Source: Lachnospiraceae bacterium (lineage in GTDB: Bacteria > Bacillota > Clostridia > Lachnospirales > Lachnospiraceae). From it: 64,000 nt of DNA. Under the pieces are notes generated by a model. The model made no database searches. It saw nothing but the letters and a program-made list of their open reading frames with translations, and had not been told where the DNA came from. The stretch's first letter is position 1. Every line of letters begins with the position of its first letter. The DNA lies in NCBI GenBank assembly GCA_022791575.1, contig JAAVZI010000080.1:16467-80466 (forward strand). The letters are read 5' to 3'. This document shows positions 26,208 through 35,138 of the stretch, piece after piece. The translations under genes and the position numbers were made by a program.

Positions 26208-27974
26208 ATGGATTTTCAATATGGAAGCGGGATCAATTCCCGACAGGCCAATGTAGATGCTGGATATAATAATTATAATTCCTCTGGAGCAAGAGAAGAT
26301 TTTCCGATTAATAAGGGAAATGAAGGTGTTCGGGATCTGCAGCAGATCCCAGTTGGTAAGGCGTTCCGAGGTGAGGTTACAGATGTGACAGGCAGGCAGG
26401 TAACCATTCGGCTGGATAATGGACAGAGTGTGCAGGCAAGATTGGCAGAACCAATGAGTTTCAATATTGGGCAAAAGGTTTTATTTCAAATAAAATCTAA
26501 TAGTGAGGGAATGATTGAGATCAAACCTCTTGCAAATGGTGCTCTGCAGGGACAGGAGGCTACGATTTTAAAGGCGTTAGAGGCGGCTAACCTGCCGGTA
26601 AATGAAAAGACCGTTTTGCTATTGCAGAATCTGCTAAAAGAGCAAATGCCCATTGACCGCAGCAGTTTGCAGAATTTTTATAAACAGATTCTGGCCAATG
26701 GAAATGCCAGTTTAGAGACAATTATACAAATGAACAAGAATCAGATTCCAGTAACAAAAGAAAATATCGGACAGTTTGAGGCTTATAAGAATTATGAACA
26801 TCGGATTGCTGCCGAAGTAGATCAGCTGTCTACAGAATTGACGCAGCTGCTGTCAGAAATTGCAGATGAGGACAGCGGAAAAGGAAGGATTCTTCATATG
26901 CAGCTTCTCCAGTTATTTGCAGGAGAAATTGGCGAAGAGCTGCCGAACCGTGAGTCTATAGGAAATGCTGTTCAGCCAGAGGCGCTGATACAGGATGGCC
27001 AGGTAGTACAAAAAGAGGGGCAGGCAATAGAGGGGCAGCCGCTGCCTGCTGAGAATACTGGAAAAGAAGGAATCTTGACGAATAGTCAACAGCAGAACCA
27101 GGGAGCAGCTGTAAATGCAGAAGCAGTTATTCTGGAAGGAAAAGAACCAGAGACTGTATTTGTACCAGGTCAGACAGGGTACGAATTGTCTGCTGGAGAA
27201 CGTCAGGAAGTATTTGCTAAAATAAATGAACTTCCGATTCCGGAGGAACTAAAGGAGAGGGTGCTAAGCGGTGAAGCCCAAACGGGAGAATTAGTAAAGG
27301 AGCTCCATCAGCTTTTGCAGCAGAATCCGCAGATGAATCTGGATAGTCTGATTCATAGTGATGGTTATAAGAAACTTTTAAAATCCCATATGAATAAACA
27401 GTGGTTTGTAAAGCCAGAACAATTGGCAGCTGGAAAAATGGAGGAGTTTTATGAGAAGCTTCATACCCAGACAAGGCATTTGGAACAGCTGCTGGAAAGT
27501 GTAGGAAAAGAGACTTCCCAGGCAGCTAAAATAGCAGGAGGAATTCGGGAAAATATTGATTTTATGAACCAGCTGAATCAGATGTTTACATATGTGCAGA
27601 TACCGCTGATGATGTCTGGGAAAACGGCTCACAGTGATTTGTATGTGTTTACTAAGAAGAAGAATCTGAAAGCTCAGGAAGGAAAAGTCAGTGCTCTGCT
27701 GCATCTGGATATGGAAAATCTGGGCTGTCTGGATGTTTATGTAGAAATGGACGGAATGGATGTCAAAACTCAGTTTAAACTGGCAGATGAAGAGTTAGTG
27801 GGTTTATTTGAGAAACATATTGATTTTTTAACCAAGCGGATTGTGGAAAAGGGGTATCGTTTTTCTTCCAAAGTAGAAATTGCAGAAAAACCGATGGATT
27901 TTGTAGAGGATTTTCTGGAACGAGGAAGAGGAAATGCTCCTATGCAGAGATTTGCATTTGATGTTAGGGCGTGA
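26208..27974 (+). CDS. FliK-like protein (flagellar hook-length control C-terminal domain)
   Basis: This 588-residue protein has a Gln/Asn-rich, low-complexity N-terminal part with an early beta-rich unit (GKAFRGEVTDVTGRQVTIRL, about residues 49-68). It ends in a C-terminal domain like FliK (VSALLHLDMENLGCLDVYVEM ... then EKHIDFLTKRIVEKGYRF). In Bacillus the gene at this site is ylqG, of the same general type and unknown role. No other flagellar genes are nearby, so a dedicated hook-length function is uncertain. It overlaps or abuts the flhB-like gene and is probably co-translated with it. Confidence 0.75.
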   Translation: MDFQYGSGINSRQANVDAGYNNYNSSGAREDFPINKGNEGVRDLQQIPVGKAFRGEVTDVTGRQVTIRLDNGQSVQARLAEPMSFNIGQKVLFQIKSNSEGMIEIKPLANGALQGQEATILKALEAANLPVNEKTVLLLQNLLKEQMPIDRSSLQNFYKQILANGNASLETIIQMNKNQIPVTKENIGQFEAYKNYEHRIAAEVDQLSTELTQLLSEIADEDSGKGRILHMQLLQLFAGEIGEELPNRESIGNAVQPEALIQDGQVVQKEGQAIEGQPLPAENTGKEGILTNSQQQNQGAAVNAEAVILEGKEPETVFVPGQTGYELSAGERQEVFAKINELPIPEELKERVLSGEAQTGELVKELHQLLQQNPQMNLDSLIHSDGYKKLLKSHMNKQWFVKPEQLAAGKMEEFYEKLHTQTRHLEQLLESVGKETSQAAKIAGGIRENIDFMNQLNQMFTYVQIPLMMSGKTAHSDLYVFTKKKNLKAQEGKVSALLHLDMENLGCLDVYVEMDGMDVKTQFKLADEELVGLFEKHIDFLTKRIVEKGYRFSSKVEIAEKPMDFVEDFLERGRGNAPMQRFAFDVRA

Positions 27975-27979
27975 CAGGA

Positions 27980-28297
27980 ATGAGTCAGAAAAATCGAATG
28001 AAGCGTATGGAACGGGATCAGAAGGTAAAGCAGGCGGTTGCTCTTTCTTATAATGTAGAAGAGGGAGCACCAAAAGTAATTGCAGCTGGACAGGGCTATC
28101 TGGCAGAGAAAATTATTGAAAAGGCAATGGAAAGTGATGTACCTTTGCACAGGGATGACCAGCTGGCGGAATCTTTGATGAAACTGGAAATCGGTGATAT
28201 GATTCCGCCAGAATTATATGAAGTAGTGGCGGAAGTAATGGTATTTGTAGATAAAATGGATAAATTAAAGGAAAAAGTCCATGGACAAAAGAGGTAA
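27980..28297 (+). CDS. FlhB C-terminal-domain-like protein (YlqH type)
   Basis: This 105-residue protein equals only the cytoplasmic C-terminal domain of FlhB/YscU export-switch proteins: APKVIAAGQGYLAEKIIEKA, then VPLHRDDQLAESLMKLEIGD and PPELYEVVAEVMVFV. The self-cleaving NPTH site is absent (the region reads NVEEGAPKV), and there are no membrane helices. It pairs with the FliK-like gene, as in Bacillus ylqG-ylqH. The ATG at 27980 has AGGG about 10 bp upstream; a GTG at 27971 that overlaps the preceding stop is the alternative. Confidence 0.82.
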   Translation: MSQKNRMKRMERDQKVKQAVALSYNVEEGAPKVIAAGQGYLAEKIIEKAMESDVPLHRDDQLAESLMKLEIGDMIPPELYEVVAEVMVFVDKMDKLKEKVHGQKR

Positions 28298-28300
28298 GAA

Positions 28301-28654
28301 TTGGATAATCAAAGAAAGAAGGGTAGCGATTATGAACAGAAGGCTGCCCGTTTTCTGGAAGAAAACGGATATCGGATCCTGCAGACCAATTACCGCTGTC
28401 GTCTTGGAGAAATCGATGTGATTGCTGTAGATGGCAAATATTTGGTCTATGTGGAAGTTAAATACCGAAAAAATCAAGAATATGGACTTCCGGTGGAGGC
28501 TGTCGATTATAAAAAGCAGAGAATTATATCAAAAGTGGCGCAGCATTATGTGATGTCTCATCATCTGATGGACAGGCCTATGCGGTTTGATGTGGTATCG
28601 ATCTTAGGGGAGCAAATAGAGATTTATAAGAATGCGTTTGAATTTATTGGTTAG
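28301..28654 (+). CDS. YraN family endonuclease-like protein (UPF0102)
   Basis: This 117-residue protein with a restriction-endonuclease-like fold shows the typical pattern KGSDYEQKAARFLEENGY, the acidic core GEIDVIAVDG and VYVEVKYR (E-x-K). The family is predicted to be a nuclease, but its role is not settled. It starts at a TTG (28301) with GAGGTAAG upstream and lies 3 bp after the FlhB-like gene. Confidence 0.9.
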   Translation: MDNQRKKGSDYEQKAARFLEENGYRILQTNYRCRLGEIDVIAVDGKYLVYVEVKYRKNQEYGLPVEAVDYKKQRIISKVAQHYVMSHHLMDRPMRFDVVSILGEQIEIYKNAFEFIG

Positions 28655-28747
28655 TTATAACTAATCTGATCGAGATAGGTAATAAAATTGTTGTGTTGTT
28701 TAGTATTTGTATTATTGAGTAAATGAGTTGTGGAAAGGATATTAATC

Positions 28748-29593
28748 ATGCAGTGGATTCGGAAAAAGGCTGATTGGCAGATTAAAATAAAGGAACAAAA
28801 CGGTGTAACCTTTCTGTCGTTTCCAGTATTGGAAGAGACTGGAATTGTAAGACATGGATTTAGTACTAGGCTGGGAGGAGTCAGTGAGGGAATGTTCGCG
28901 TCTATGAATTTGAGTTTCCAGCGAGGGGACGATAGAGAGCGGGTGATGAAGAATTATCAGCGGATTGCAGCTGCACTTGGAACGAAGACTGAACATATGG
29001 TGTTGTCGCAACAGACTCATACGACCAATATCCGGGTGGTAACAGCTCAGGATAAGGGAAAAGGGATACATAAGGAGATGGATTATCGGAATGTAGATGG
29101 TATGGTGACAAATGAACCAGGGATTATGCTGGTCACTTCATTTGCAGATTGTGTTCCGATTTATTTAGTGGATATAGCAAGGAAAGCCATTGGATTGTGC
29201 CATTCTGGCTGGCGGGGAACCGTAGGTAAAATCAGCCATGCGGCTATAAAAGTGATGAAAGAACAATATGGAACCAGGGCAGAGGATCTTAGGGCTGCTA
29301 TTGGTCCTTCCATTTGTCAGGATTGCTATGAGGTCAGTGAGGATGTTATAGAGGAATTTGCAAAAGTAACTGAGCCAAAACAGCTTGAGCAGATAGCTGT
29401 TCATAAAGGAAGCGGTAAATATCAGCTCGATTTATGGAAAGCCAATCAGTATTTTTTGGAGGAAGCAGGGGTTTTAAGAGAATATATTCAGGTGCCGGAT
29501 CTCTGTACTTGTTGTAACAGCGAATATTTATTCTCTCATCGGGCTTCACAGGGAAAAAGAGGAAACCTAGCGGCATTTTTGGAGCTTTTATAG
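28748..29593 (+). CDS. pgeF: Purine nucleoside phosphorylase-like protein PgeF/YfiH (laccase-domain family)
   Basis: This 281-residue protein has the metal-binding motifs of the YfiH/YlmD family: HGFSTRLGG, SQQTHTTNI, SFADCVPIYL and CHSGWRGTV. Members have been shown to act on purine nucleosides and linked to peptidoglycan quality control. The ATG at 28748 is preferred because GGAAAGGA lies about 9 bp upstream. It stands alone, 93 bp after yraN, with a repeat-bearing leader of the next gene downstream. Confidence 0.9.
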   Translation: MQWIRKKADWQIKIKEQNGVTFLSFPVLEETGIVRHGFSTRLGGVSEGMFASMNLSFQRGDDRERVMKNYQRIAAALGTKTEHMVLSQQTHTTNIRVVTAQDKGKGIHKEMDYRNVDGMVTNEPGIMLVTSFADCVPIYLVDIARKAIGLCHSGWRGTVGKISHAAIKVMKEQYGTRAEDLRAAIGPSICQDCYEVSEDVIEEFAKVTEPKQLEQIAVHKGSGKYQLDLWKANQYFLEEAGVLREYIQVPDLCTCCNSEYLFSHRASQGKRGNLAAFLELL

Positions 29594-29621
29594 ATTCGGA
29601 ATAAGAAAATTAGAAAAAGAA

Positions 29622-29649
29622 TTGCAATTGTTATATAAAATGGTATACT
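29622..29649 (+). promoter_or_regulatory. Promoter of the Hpt gene
   Basis: TTGCAA (29622-29627), a 16-bp spacer and TATACT (29644-29649) lie just before the stem-loop element that begins the leader. Confidence 0.6.
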
Positions 29650-29657
29650 ATAGAAAA

Positions 29658-29693
29658 GGTAAGTCCCCCTCCCTAGCGGTCGGCGGACAGAAT
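29658..29693 (+). repeat. GTCC-18-GGAC stem-loop element in a 5' leader
   Basis: Starting about 9 nt after the -10 box, GTCC (29663-29666) and GGAC (29685-29688) flank 18 nt. A nearly identical arrangement begins the ABC-F leader at 45367, and a copy is translated at 23812. The stem can extend by further C-G pairs. Confidence 0.6.
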
Positions 29694-29706
29694 AGGAGGA
29701 TGTTTG

Positions 29707-30261
29707 ATGGGAATTAAGGGAATAGATATGGCAATGGGTCTGGAGAGTGTCAATAATGAGGAAGAGATATATAATGAGATTCTGCAGATTTATTATGAAG
29801 ATGGCGTTGAAATGTTAAAGGTATTAAAACAGAACATTCAGCATACAGATTTAAAGTTATTCATTACTCATACCCATGCAATGAAAAGCGCAAGTAAAGG
29901 AATTGGCGCTAATGAGGTATCAGATCGGTTTCGGGAAATGGAATTTGCCGGAAAGGATGGGGAAATGGACAAGATTGAGGAGCAGTTTCCTTCTTGTCTG
30001 AGTGCTTTTGAAGAGTTGTTGGATCATATTAATAAATATCTGAATGGTGAAGGCAGTAACGATTCCGGCGGAGTGCAGCAGATTCTGTTGTCTATGAAAG
30101 AGGCATTAGAAGAGATGGATACCGATGTTTTTGAGGAATATCTGGAAAAGCTGGAAGAGGAAAACGAAGAAGGGCTGCAGAATAAGCTTTATGAGATTCG
30201 TACGGCATATGATGATTTTGATTATGCCCAGACGATTAGTATTATTGAAGAAATGCTGTAG
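29707..30261 (+). CDS. Hpt (histidine phosphotransfer) domain protein
   Basis: This 184-residue protein has an N-terminal four-helix Hpt domain (about residues 18-110) with the phospho-accepting histidine at position 57 in THAMKSASKGIGA. It would shuttle phosphate between response regulators or from a hybrid kinase. The C-terminal about 60 residues are acidic and helical (EEMDTDVFEEYLEKLEEENE) with no further domain recognised. No kinase or regulator is adjacent, so partners are elsewhere. AGGAGGA precedes the ATG at 29707; a TTG three bases upstream is less likely. Confidence 0.8.
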   Translation: MGIKGIDMAMGLESVNNEEEIYNEILQIYYEDGVEMLKVLKQNIQHTDLKLFITHTHAMKSASKGIGANEVSDRFREMEFAGKDGEMDKIEEQFPSCLSAFEELLDHINKYLNGEGSNDSGGVQQILLSMKEALEEMDTDVFEEYLEKLEEENEEGLQNKLYEIRTAYDDFDYAQTISIIEEML

Positions 30262-30271
30262 ATGATGTAAA

Positions 30272-30314
30272 TGGGATGGCAGTAACTAAAAGGAGCTGCC
30301 ATCCCAATTTTTTT
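30272..30314 (+). terminator. Terminator of the Hpt gene
   Basis: An 11-bp stem TGGGATGGCAG (30272-30282 with 30296-30306) is followed by a T-run. The same stem sequence occurs in the terminator at 63282. Confidence 0.85.
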
Positions 30315-30472
30315 CTTATTGTCTATAGAAACATAATCGGTATTATTTTTCAAGGGAAAGTGTAATAGCCAATAGTTTTTTATTATAGCGGTTTAAAGTA
30401 ATATGTAAAGCTTTTATTCACACATGTGTATGTTCTGCACTTATGGGGAACCTTAGGATAAAAATATAGAAT

Positions 30473-30538
30473 AAAAAAGGAATTTTCGGCAGATCATTAA
30501 ATGTAAAAAGTATGAAAGCCTGCAGAAGATTCCTTTTC
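30473..30538 (-). terminator. Terminator of the PRPP-synthetase-like gene
   Basis: A long interrupted stem (about 30475-30492 with 30520-30538) is followed on the reverse strand by TTTTTT, 50 bp beyond the stop of the gene at 30586. The remaining intergenic part between 30315 and 30472 shows no gene. Confidence 0.65.
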
Positions 30539-30585
30539 TAATATGAAGCGTATATATTTGATTTTTATAAACAATCTTTTTAATA

Positions 30586-31761
30586 TCAGCAATGGCCGAA
30601 TTCGCTTAAAATCTGCTGGATTTTTTCAGTGGGACTGTGAATTAATCCAATAGAAACATCATGGTTCAAAGCTTCAATGATCGAAGCTAGGAATTTGGAC
30701 ATATCCGCTTCTACATAATAAGGTCTGGACAGAAGTTCTGGTGTGCGGTATACCAGATTTGTGGTGATTACGCGGTCAATATAGCCCTGCTTGTAATATT
30801 GATCAAACTTGTCCAGCCCGTTGGAAAACAGGCCAAATGTTGTGCAGACAAATACACGACTGGCATGATAACGTTCTTTCAGCATTTTGGCAGTGTCGAG
30901 CATACTTTCTCCCGATGAAATCATGTCATCAATAATAATTACATTTTTTCCTTCTACATTGCTGCCAAGAAATTCATGTGCAACAATGGGATTCTTACCA
31001 TCTACAATTGTAGAATAATCCCGCCGTTTATAGAACATACCCATATCTACTCCCAACACATTGGAAAAATAGATTGCACGAGCCATGGCACCTTCATCTG
31101 GGCTGATGACCATCAGATGTTCATTGTCAACCTCCAGATCCGGGACTGAATGCAAAAGACCTTTAATAAACTGATATGCGGCAGAAAAATTATCAAAGCC
31201 GTTCAGCGGTACGGCATTGGAAACTCTTGGATCATGAGCGTCAAAAGTAATAATATTGGAAACTCCCATATTGACAAGTTCCTGCAGAGCCATAGCGCAG
31301 TCCAAGGATTCCCGTTTCGTGCGTTTATGCTGGCGGCTTTCATATAGAAACGGCATTACCACATTGATTCGTTTGGCTTTGCCAGTTGCAGCAGAAATGA
31401 TTCGTTTCAAATCCTGATAATGGTCATCCGGTGACATATGATTTTCATGACCGCATACACTATAGGTAATACTATAGTTGCAGACATCCACCATAATAAA
31501 TAAATCGGTGCCGCGGATGGATTCATGAAAGATTCCCTTGGCTTCGCCTGTTCCGAAACGGGGACAGCTAGCATTTACCAGATAAGACGATTCCTGATAT
31601 CCAGTCAGGTTGATAAAGGCATTTTCATTTGCATTATCTCTGGCACGAAAGCCTACGATATGCTGGTTCACCTGTGACCCAAGTTCGCTGCAGCTGTTTA
31701 AAGCGACAAGCTTTAGCGGAGCTACCGGCATGGCCTTCTTTAGTATCTTTATATCGGACAT
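30586..31761 (-). CDS. Ribose-phosphate pyrophosphokinase-like enzyme
   Basis: This 391-residue member of the PRPP synthetase family makes PRPP from ribose 5-phosphate and ATP for nucleotides, His and Trp. The phosphoribosyl-binding loop VIIIDDMISSGESML and the segment FDAHDPRVSNAVP are clear, and MPFLYESRQHKRTKRES matches the ATP-contact region. It is about 75 residues longer than the usual bacterial Prs and diverges in its N-terminal part (CPRFGTGEAKGIFHESIRG), so it is a variant subfamily and the symbol prs is withheld. ATG at 31761 is chosen because GGAAAGGA lies about 10 bp before it; an upstream in-frame start at 31842 has no ribosome site. Confidence 0.85.
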   Translation of the reverse strand: MSDIKILKKAMPVAPLKLVALNSCSELGSQVNQHIVGFRARDNANENAFINLTGYQESSYLVNASCPRFGTGEAKGIFHESIRGTDLFIMVDVCNYSITYSVCGHENHMSPDDHYQDLKRIISAATGKAKRINVVMPFLYESRQHKRTKRESLDCAMALQELVNMGVSNIITFDAHDPRVSNAVPLNGFDNFSAAYQFIKGLLHSVPDLEVDNEHLMVISPDEGAMARAIYFSNVLGVDMGMFYKRRDYSTIVDGKNPIVAHEFLGSNVEGKNVIIIDDMISSGESMLDTAKMLKERYHASRVFVCTTFGLFSNGLDKFDQYYKQGYIDRVITTNLVYRTPELLSRPYYVEADMSKFLASIIEALNHDVSIGLIHSPTEKIQQILSEFGHC

Positions 31762-31849
31762 ATTGGATTCAATCCTTTCCTTAGAGTCTTTCTTTAACTG
31801 AATTATAACATAACAATAACATTTTATACCATATAACGTCAAGATTTAA

Positions 31850-31878
31850 TTGCAATTTTAGAAAGAATTTAGTATGAT
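31850..31878 (+). promoter_or_regulatory. Promoter of der-plsY-gpsA
   Basis: TTGCAA (31850-31855), a 17-bp spacer and TATGAT (31873-31878) lie 55 bp before the der start. Confidence 0.65.
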
Positions 31879-31933
31879 AGAATCGAGAGGTTAGGAGCTG
31901 CCTGCTTAAGAGGTGGACGGAAAGGAGCAATAT

Positions 31934-33256
31934 ATGAAACCGATTGTTGCAATTGTAGGACGCCCGAATGTGGGGAAGTCTACGCTTTTTAATGCCCTGG
32001 CGGGATCGCAGATTTCGATTGTAAAGGACACGCCGGGTGTTACAAGGGATAGAATCTATACAGATATTTCGTGGCTGAATATCAATTTTACATTAATAGA
32101 TACTGGTGGTATTGAGCCGGACAGCGGAGATATTATTCTCTCGCAGATGCGGGAACAGGCACAGATTGCTATTGATACGGCGGATGTGATTATTCTTCTG
32201 ACAGATGTTCGGCAGGGGCTGGTAGATGCGGATGCCAAAGTAGCAGACATGCTGCGTCGTTCTCATAAGCCAGTGGTGCTTGTAGTCAATAAAGTGGATC
32301 ATTTTGACAAATATATGCCGGATGTATATGAATTCTATAATCTGGGAATTGGTGAGCCAATAGCAATCTCAGCCAGCGGTAAGCTTGGTATCGGTGATAT
32401 GCTGGATCAGGTGACTTCTTATTTTCACCAAGAGGATCTGGAAGAGGAAGAGGACGAGCGTCCGCGTGTAGCTGTGGTAGGAAAACCTAACGTAGGAAAA
32501 TCTTCGATTATCAATAAATTGCTGGGAGAGAACCGGGTGATTGTCTCTGATGTGGCTGGAACCACAAGGGATGCCATTGATACGGAAATTGTCTGGGAAG
32601 GCCGCGAATATGTGTTTATTGATACAGCAGGACTCCGCAGAAAAAGCCGTGTGAAGGAAGAACTGGAGCGTTACAGTATTATCCGTACCGTGACGGCGGT
32701 GGAACGTGCCGATATTGTTGTGGTGGTGATTGATGCAACAGAAGGGGTTACCGAACAGGATGCCAAGATTGCCGGGATTGCTCACGAACGCGGCAAGGGT
32801 GTAATTATAGCCGTGAATAAGTGGGATGCGGTTGAAAAGGATGATAAGACCATTTATGAGCATACGAAGCGGATACGGGAAACTCTCTCTTATATGCCAT
32901 ATGCGGAAATGCTTTTTATTTCGGCAGAGACCGGGCAGAGACTGCCTAAACTGTTTGCTATGATTGATATAGTGCTGGAGAATCAGACCCTTCGTGTAGC
33001 AACTGGCGTGCTGAACGAGATTATTTCTGAGGCGATTGCGCTGCAGCAGCCACCCTCGGATAAGGGAAAACGCTTGAAAATCTATTATATTACTCAGGCT
33101 GCCGTGAAGCCACCGACATTTGTAGTTTTTGTAAATGATAAACAGCTCATGCATTTTTCTTATGTGCGTTATCTGGAAAATCGTATTCGTGAGGCATTTG
33201 GATTCAGAGGCACTTCTCTGAAATTTATAATTAGGGAACGAAAGGACAAGAATTGA
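31934..33256 (+). CDS. der: Ribosome biogenesis GTPase Der (EngA)
   Basis: This 440-residue protein has two GTPase domains in tandem, with P-loops GRPNVGKST (near the N-terminus) and GKPNVGKSS (about residue 183), each with DTPGVT or DVAGTT and NKVD or NKWD motifs, followed by a KH-like C-terminal domain. It acts in 50S subunit maturation. ATG at 31934 is used with GGAAAGGAG upstream; an earlier GTG at 31913 lacks support. It is followed by plsY after 1 bp. Confidence 0.97.
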   Translation: MKPIVAIVGRPNVGKSTLFNALAGSQISIVKDTPGVTRDRIYTDISWLNINFTLIDTGGIEPDSGDIILSQMREQAQIAIDTADVIILLTDVRQGLVDADAKVADMLRRSHKPVVLVVNKVDHFDKYMPDVYEFYNLGIGEPIAISASGKLGIGDMLDQVTSYFHQEDLEEEEDERPRVAVVGKPNVGKSSIINKLLGENRVIVSDVAGTTRDAIDTEIVWEGREYVFIDTAGLRRKSRVKEELERYSIIRTVTAVERADIVVVVIDATEGVTEQDAKIAGIAHERGKGVIIAVNKWDAVEKDDKTIYEHTKRIRETLSYMPYAEMLFISAETGQRLPKLFAMIDIVLENQTLRVATGVLNEIISEAIALQQPPSDKGKRLKIYYITQAAVKPPTFVVFVNDKQLMHFSYVRYLENRIREAFGFRGTSLKFIIRERKDKN

Positions 33257-33257
33257 C

Positions 33258-33908
33258 ATGTTAGAGAGAGTCATATCTATTATAATAGGTTATGTCTGCG
33301 GGCTGATGCAGACGTCCTATCTGTATGGACGGTTAAAGCATATTGATATCAGGGAATATGGAAGCGGCAATGCCGGAACAACGAATGCTTTGAGAACACT
33401 TGGAAAAAAGGCAGGACTGATTACATTTCTGGGAGATTTCCTGAAACCTATGATTGCGGCATTGCTGGCAGGTTTGATTTTCCGCGATCATGAGCAGGTG
33501 AAGCTGTTTGAGATCTATGCGGGTGTGGGTGCTGTATTGGGGCATATTTTCCCCTGCTATCTTGGATTCAAGGGCGGAAAAGGAGTGGCAACGATCGCTG
33601 GTATGAGTTCGCTGTTTTGTTTTCGTAATGGCTGCTGGTTTGTAGTACCTGTCATGATGCTGGTGTTTATTGCAGTAGTGGTGCTGACTCGTTATGTTTC
33701 ACTAGGTTCCATTATTATTATTGTGGTATATTTTTTGTGGATCATTTATCTGGGACAGGATGGAGTGATTAAGATGGACAGTAAAGAGCTGTATGAAATC
33801 TATATTCTGACTGGTCTTTATTCCCTAGTTGCAGTATATAAGCACAGGGCGAATATACTACGGCTGGTGAGAGGTGAAGAGAATAAAATTTTTCAGAAAA
33901 AGGAGTAG
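33258..33908 (+). CDS. plsY: Glycerol-3-phosphate acyltransferase PlsY
   Basis: This 216-residue integral membrane acyltransferase uses acyl-phosphate to make lysophosphatidate, the first step of phospholipid synthesis. It has the family motifs SGNAGTTNALRTLGKKAG, GHIFPCYLGFKGGKGVAT and several membrane segments. It lies between der and gpsA, and gpsA makes its glycerol-3-phosphate substrate, so the two act in sequence. Confidence 0.95.
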   Translation: MLERVISIIIGYVCGLMQTSYLYGRLKHIDIREYGSGNAGTTNALRTLGKKAGLITFLGDFLKPMIAALLAGLIFRDHEQVKLFEIYAGVGAVLGHIFPCYLGFKGGKGVATIAGMSSLFCFRNGCWFVVPVMMLVFIAVVVLTRYVSLGSIIIIVVYFLWIIYLGQDGVIKMDSKELYEIYILTGLYSLVAVYKHRANILRLVRGEENKIFQKKE

Positions 33909-33914
33909 CAAGTT

Positions 33915-34931
33915 ATGGCAAAAGTAAGTATTATTGGAGCGGGAAGCTGGGGGACGGCACTTTCACTTGTTCTCCATAATAATGGACACCACGTAACCGT
34001 CTGGTCGGTCTTGGAGGATGAGATTCGTATGCTGAAGGAAAAGCATGAGCATACAGATAAACTGCCGGGAGTAAAGCTGCCAGAGGAAATTGTATTTACA
34101 ACCAGCCTTGAAGAGGCTGTATTGGGCCGGGAGCTGTTGGTATTAGCGGTTCCGTCACCATTTACAAGAAGTACCTCGGCCAAGTTAAGGCCGCTGGTGA
34201 AAGAGGGCCAGCTGATTGTCAATGTGGCTAAGGGCATTGAGGAAACGACATTGATGACATTGACTGAGATTATCAGCGAAGAGGTTCCGCAGGCTAAAGT
34301 AGCAGCTATGTCTGGTCCCAGCCATGCAGAAGAGGTGGGGAAAGGAATGCCGACAACCTGTGTAGCTGGCGCCAAAGAGAAAGAAACCGCAGAATATATC
34401 CAGAATCTTTTTATGAACGATGTATTTCGGGTATATACAAGCCCGGATTTACTCGGAATTGAACTGGGCGGCGCATTAAAGAATGTGATCGCGTTGGCTG
34501 CCGGCGTAGCGGACGGGCTGGGCTGCGGAGATAATATTAAGGCAGCATTGATTACGCGGGGAATTGCAGAGATCTCAAGACTGGGAACGGCCATGGGCGG
34601 TAAAAAAGAAACCTTTGGCGGACTGACCGGTATCGGAGATCTGATTGTAACCTGTGCCAGCGTTCACAGCAGGAACCGCAGAGCAGGTGTCTTGATTGGA
34701 AAAGGCTATTCAATGGAAGCGGCCATGAAAGAAGTTAAGATGATTGTAGAAGGAGTTTATTCTGCAAAGGCAGCTTCAGCACTTGGGAAAAAGTATCAGG
34801 TATCCCTGCCGATTATTGATGAGGTCAATGCGGTGTTGTTTGACGGAAAACCTGCAAAAGAGGCATTAAGGGCTCTAATGCTTCGAGATCGTACGACAGA
34901 AAGCAAGGATTTAAGCTGGGGGATGGAATAA
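33915..34931 (+). CDS. gpsA: Glycerol-3-phosphate dehydrogenase [NAD(P)+]
   Basis: This 338-residue cytoplasmic enzyme reduces dihydroxyacetone phosphate to sn-glycerol-3-phosphate for lipid synthesis. It has an N-terminal Rossmann motif GAGSWGTALS and the family segments SGPSHAEEV, GGALKNVIALAAG and GLTGIGDLIVTC. AAGGAG precedes the ATG. It ends the der-plsY-gpsA unit at a strong terminator. Confidence 0.97.
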   Translation: MAKVSIIGAGSWGTALSLVLHNNGHHVTVWSVLEDEIRMLKEKHEHTDKLPGVKLPEEIVFTTSLEEAVLGRELLVLAVPSPFTRSTSAKLRPLVKEGQLIVNVAKGIEETTLMTLTEIISEEVPQAKVAAMSGPSHAEEVGKGMPTTCVAGAKEKETAEYIQNLFMNDVFRVYTSPDLLGIELGGALKNVIALAAGVADGLGCGDNIKAALITRGIAEISRLGTAMGGKKETFGGLTGIGDLIVTCASVHSRNRRAGVLIGKGYSMEAAMKEVKMIVEGVYSAKAASALGKKYQVSLPIIDEVNAVLFDGKPAKEALRALMLRDRTTESKDLSWGME

Positions 34932-34972
34932 GGCTTAATCATTTGTAAAAAATCGAATAAAAATGACTGTTA

Positions 34973-35022
34973 GAGGACCTGTAAGTTTGTCAAATGATTT
35001 GCTTACAGGTCCTCAAGTTTTC
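34973..35022 (+). terminator. Terminator after gpsA
   Basis: A 13-bp perfect stem (34973-34985 with 35002-35014) is followed by TTTTCTTTT. Confidence 0.85.
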
Positions 35023-35024
35023 TT

Positions 35025-35052
35025 TTGTAAAATCAAGTGAGAGGTGTATAAT
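35025..35052 (+). promoter_or_regulatory. Promoter of the tepA-like gene
   Basis: TTGTAA (35025-35030), a 16-bp spacer and TATAAT (35047-35052) lie next to the T-run of the preceding terminator. Confidence 0.55.
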
Positions 35053-35138
35053 ATAAGCATTTTGATCAATAATAAAATCATTCAGTTAAGTGATAGATAG
35101 TATGTTATTTGTTATAGAACATAAGGAATAGAAAGGAA

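Noticed and set aside
32369..33274. 301-codon reverse-strand frame opposite der
   Set aside because: der on the plus strand has all GTPase motifs; the reverse text shows no family features and no ribosome site.
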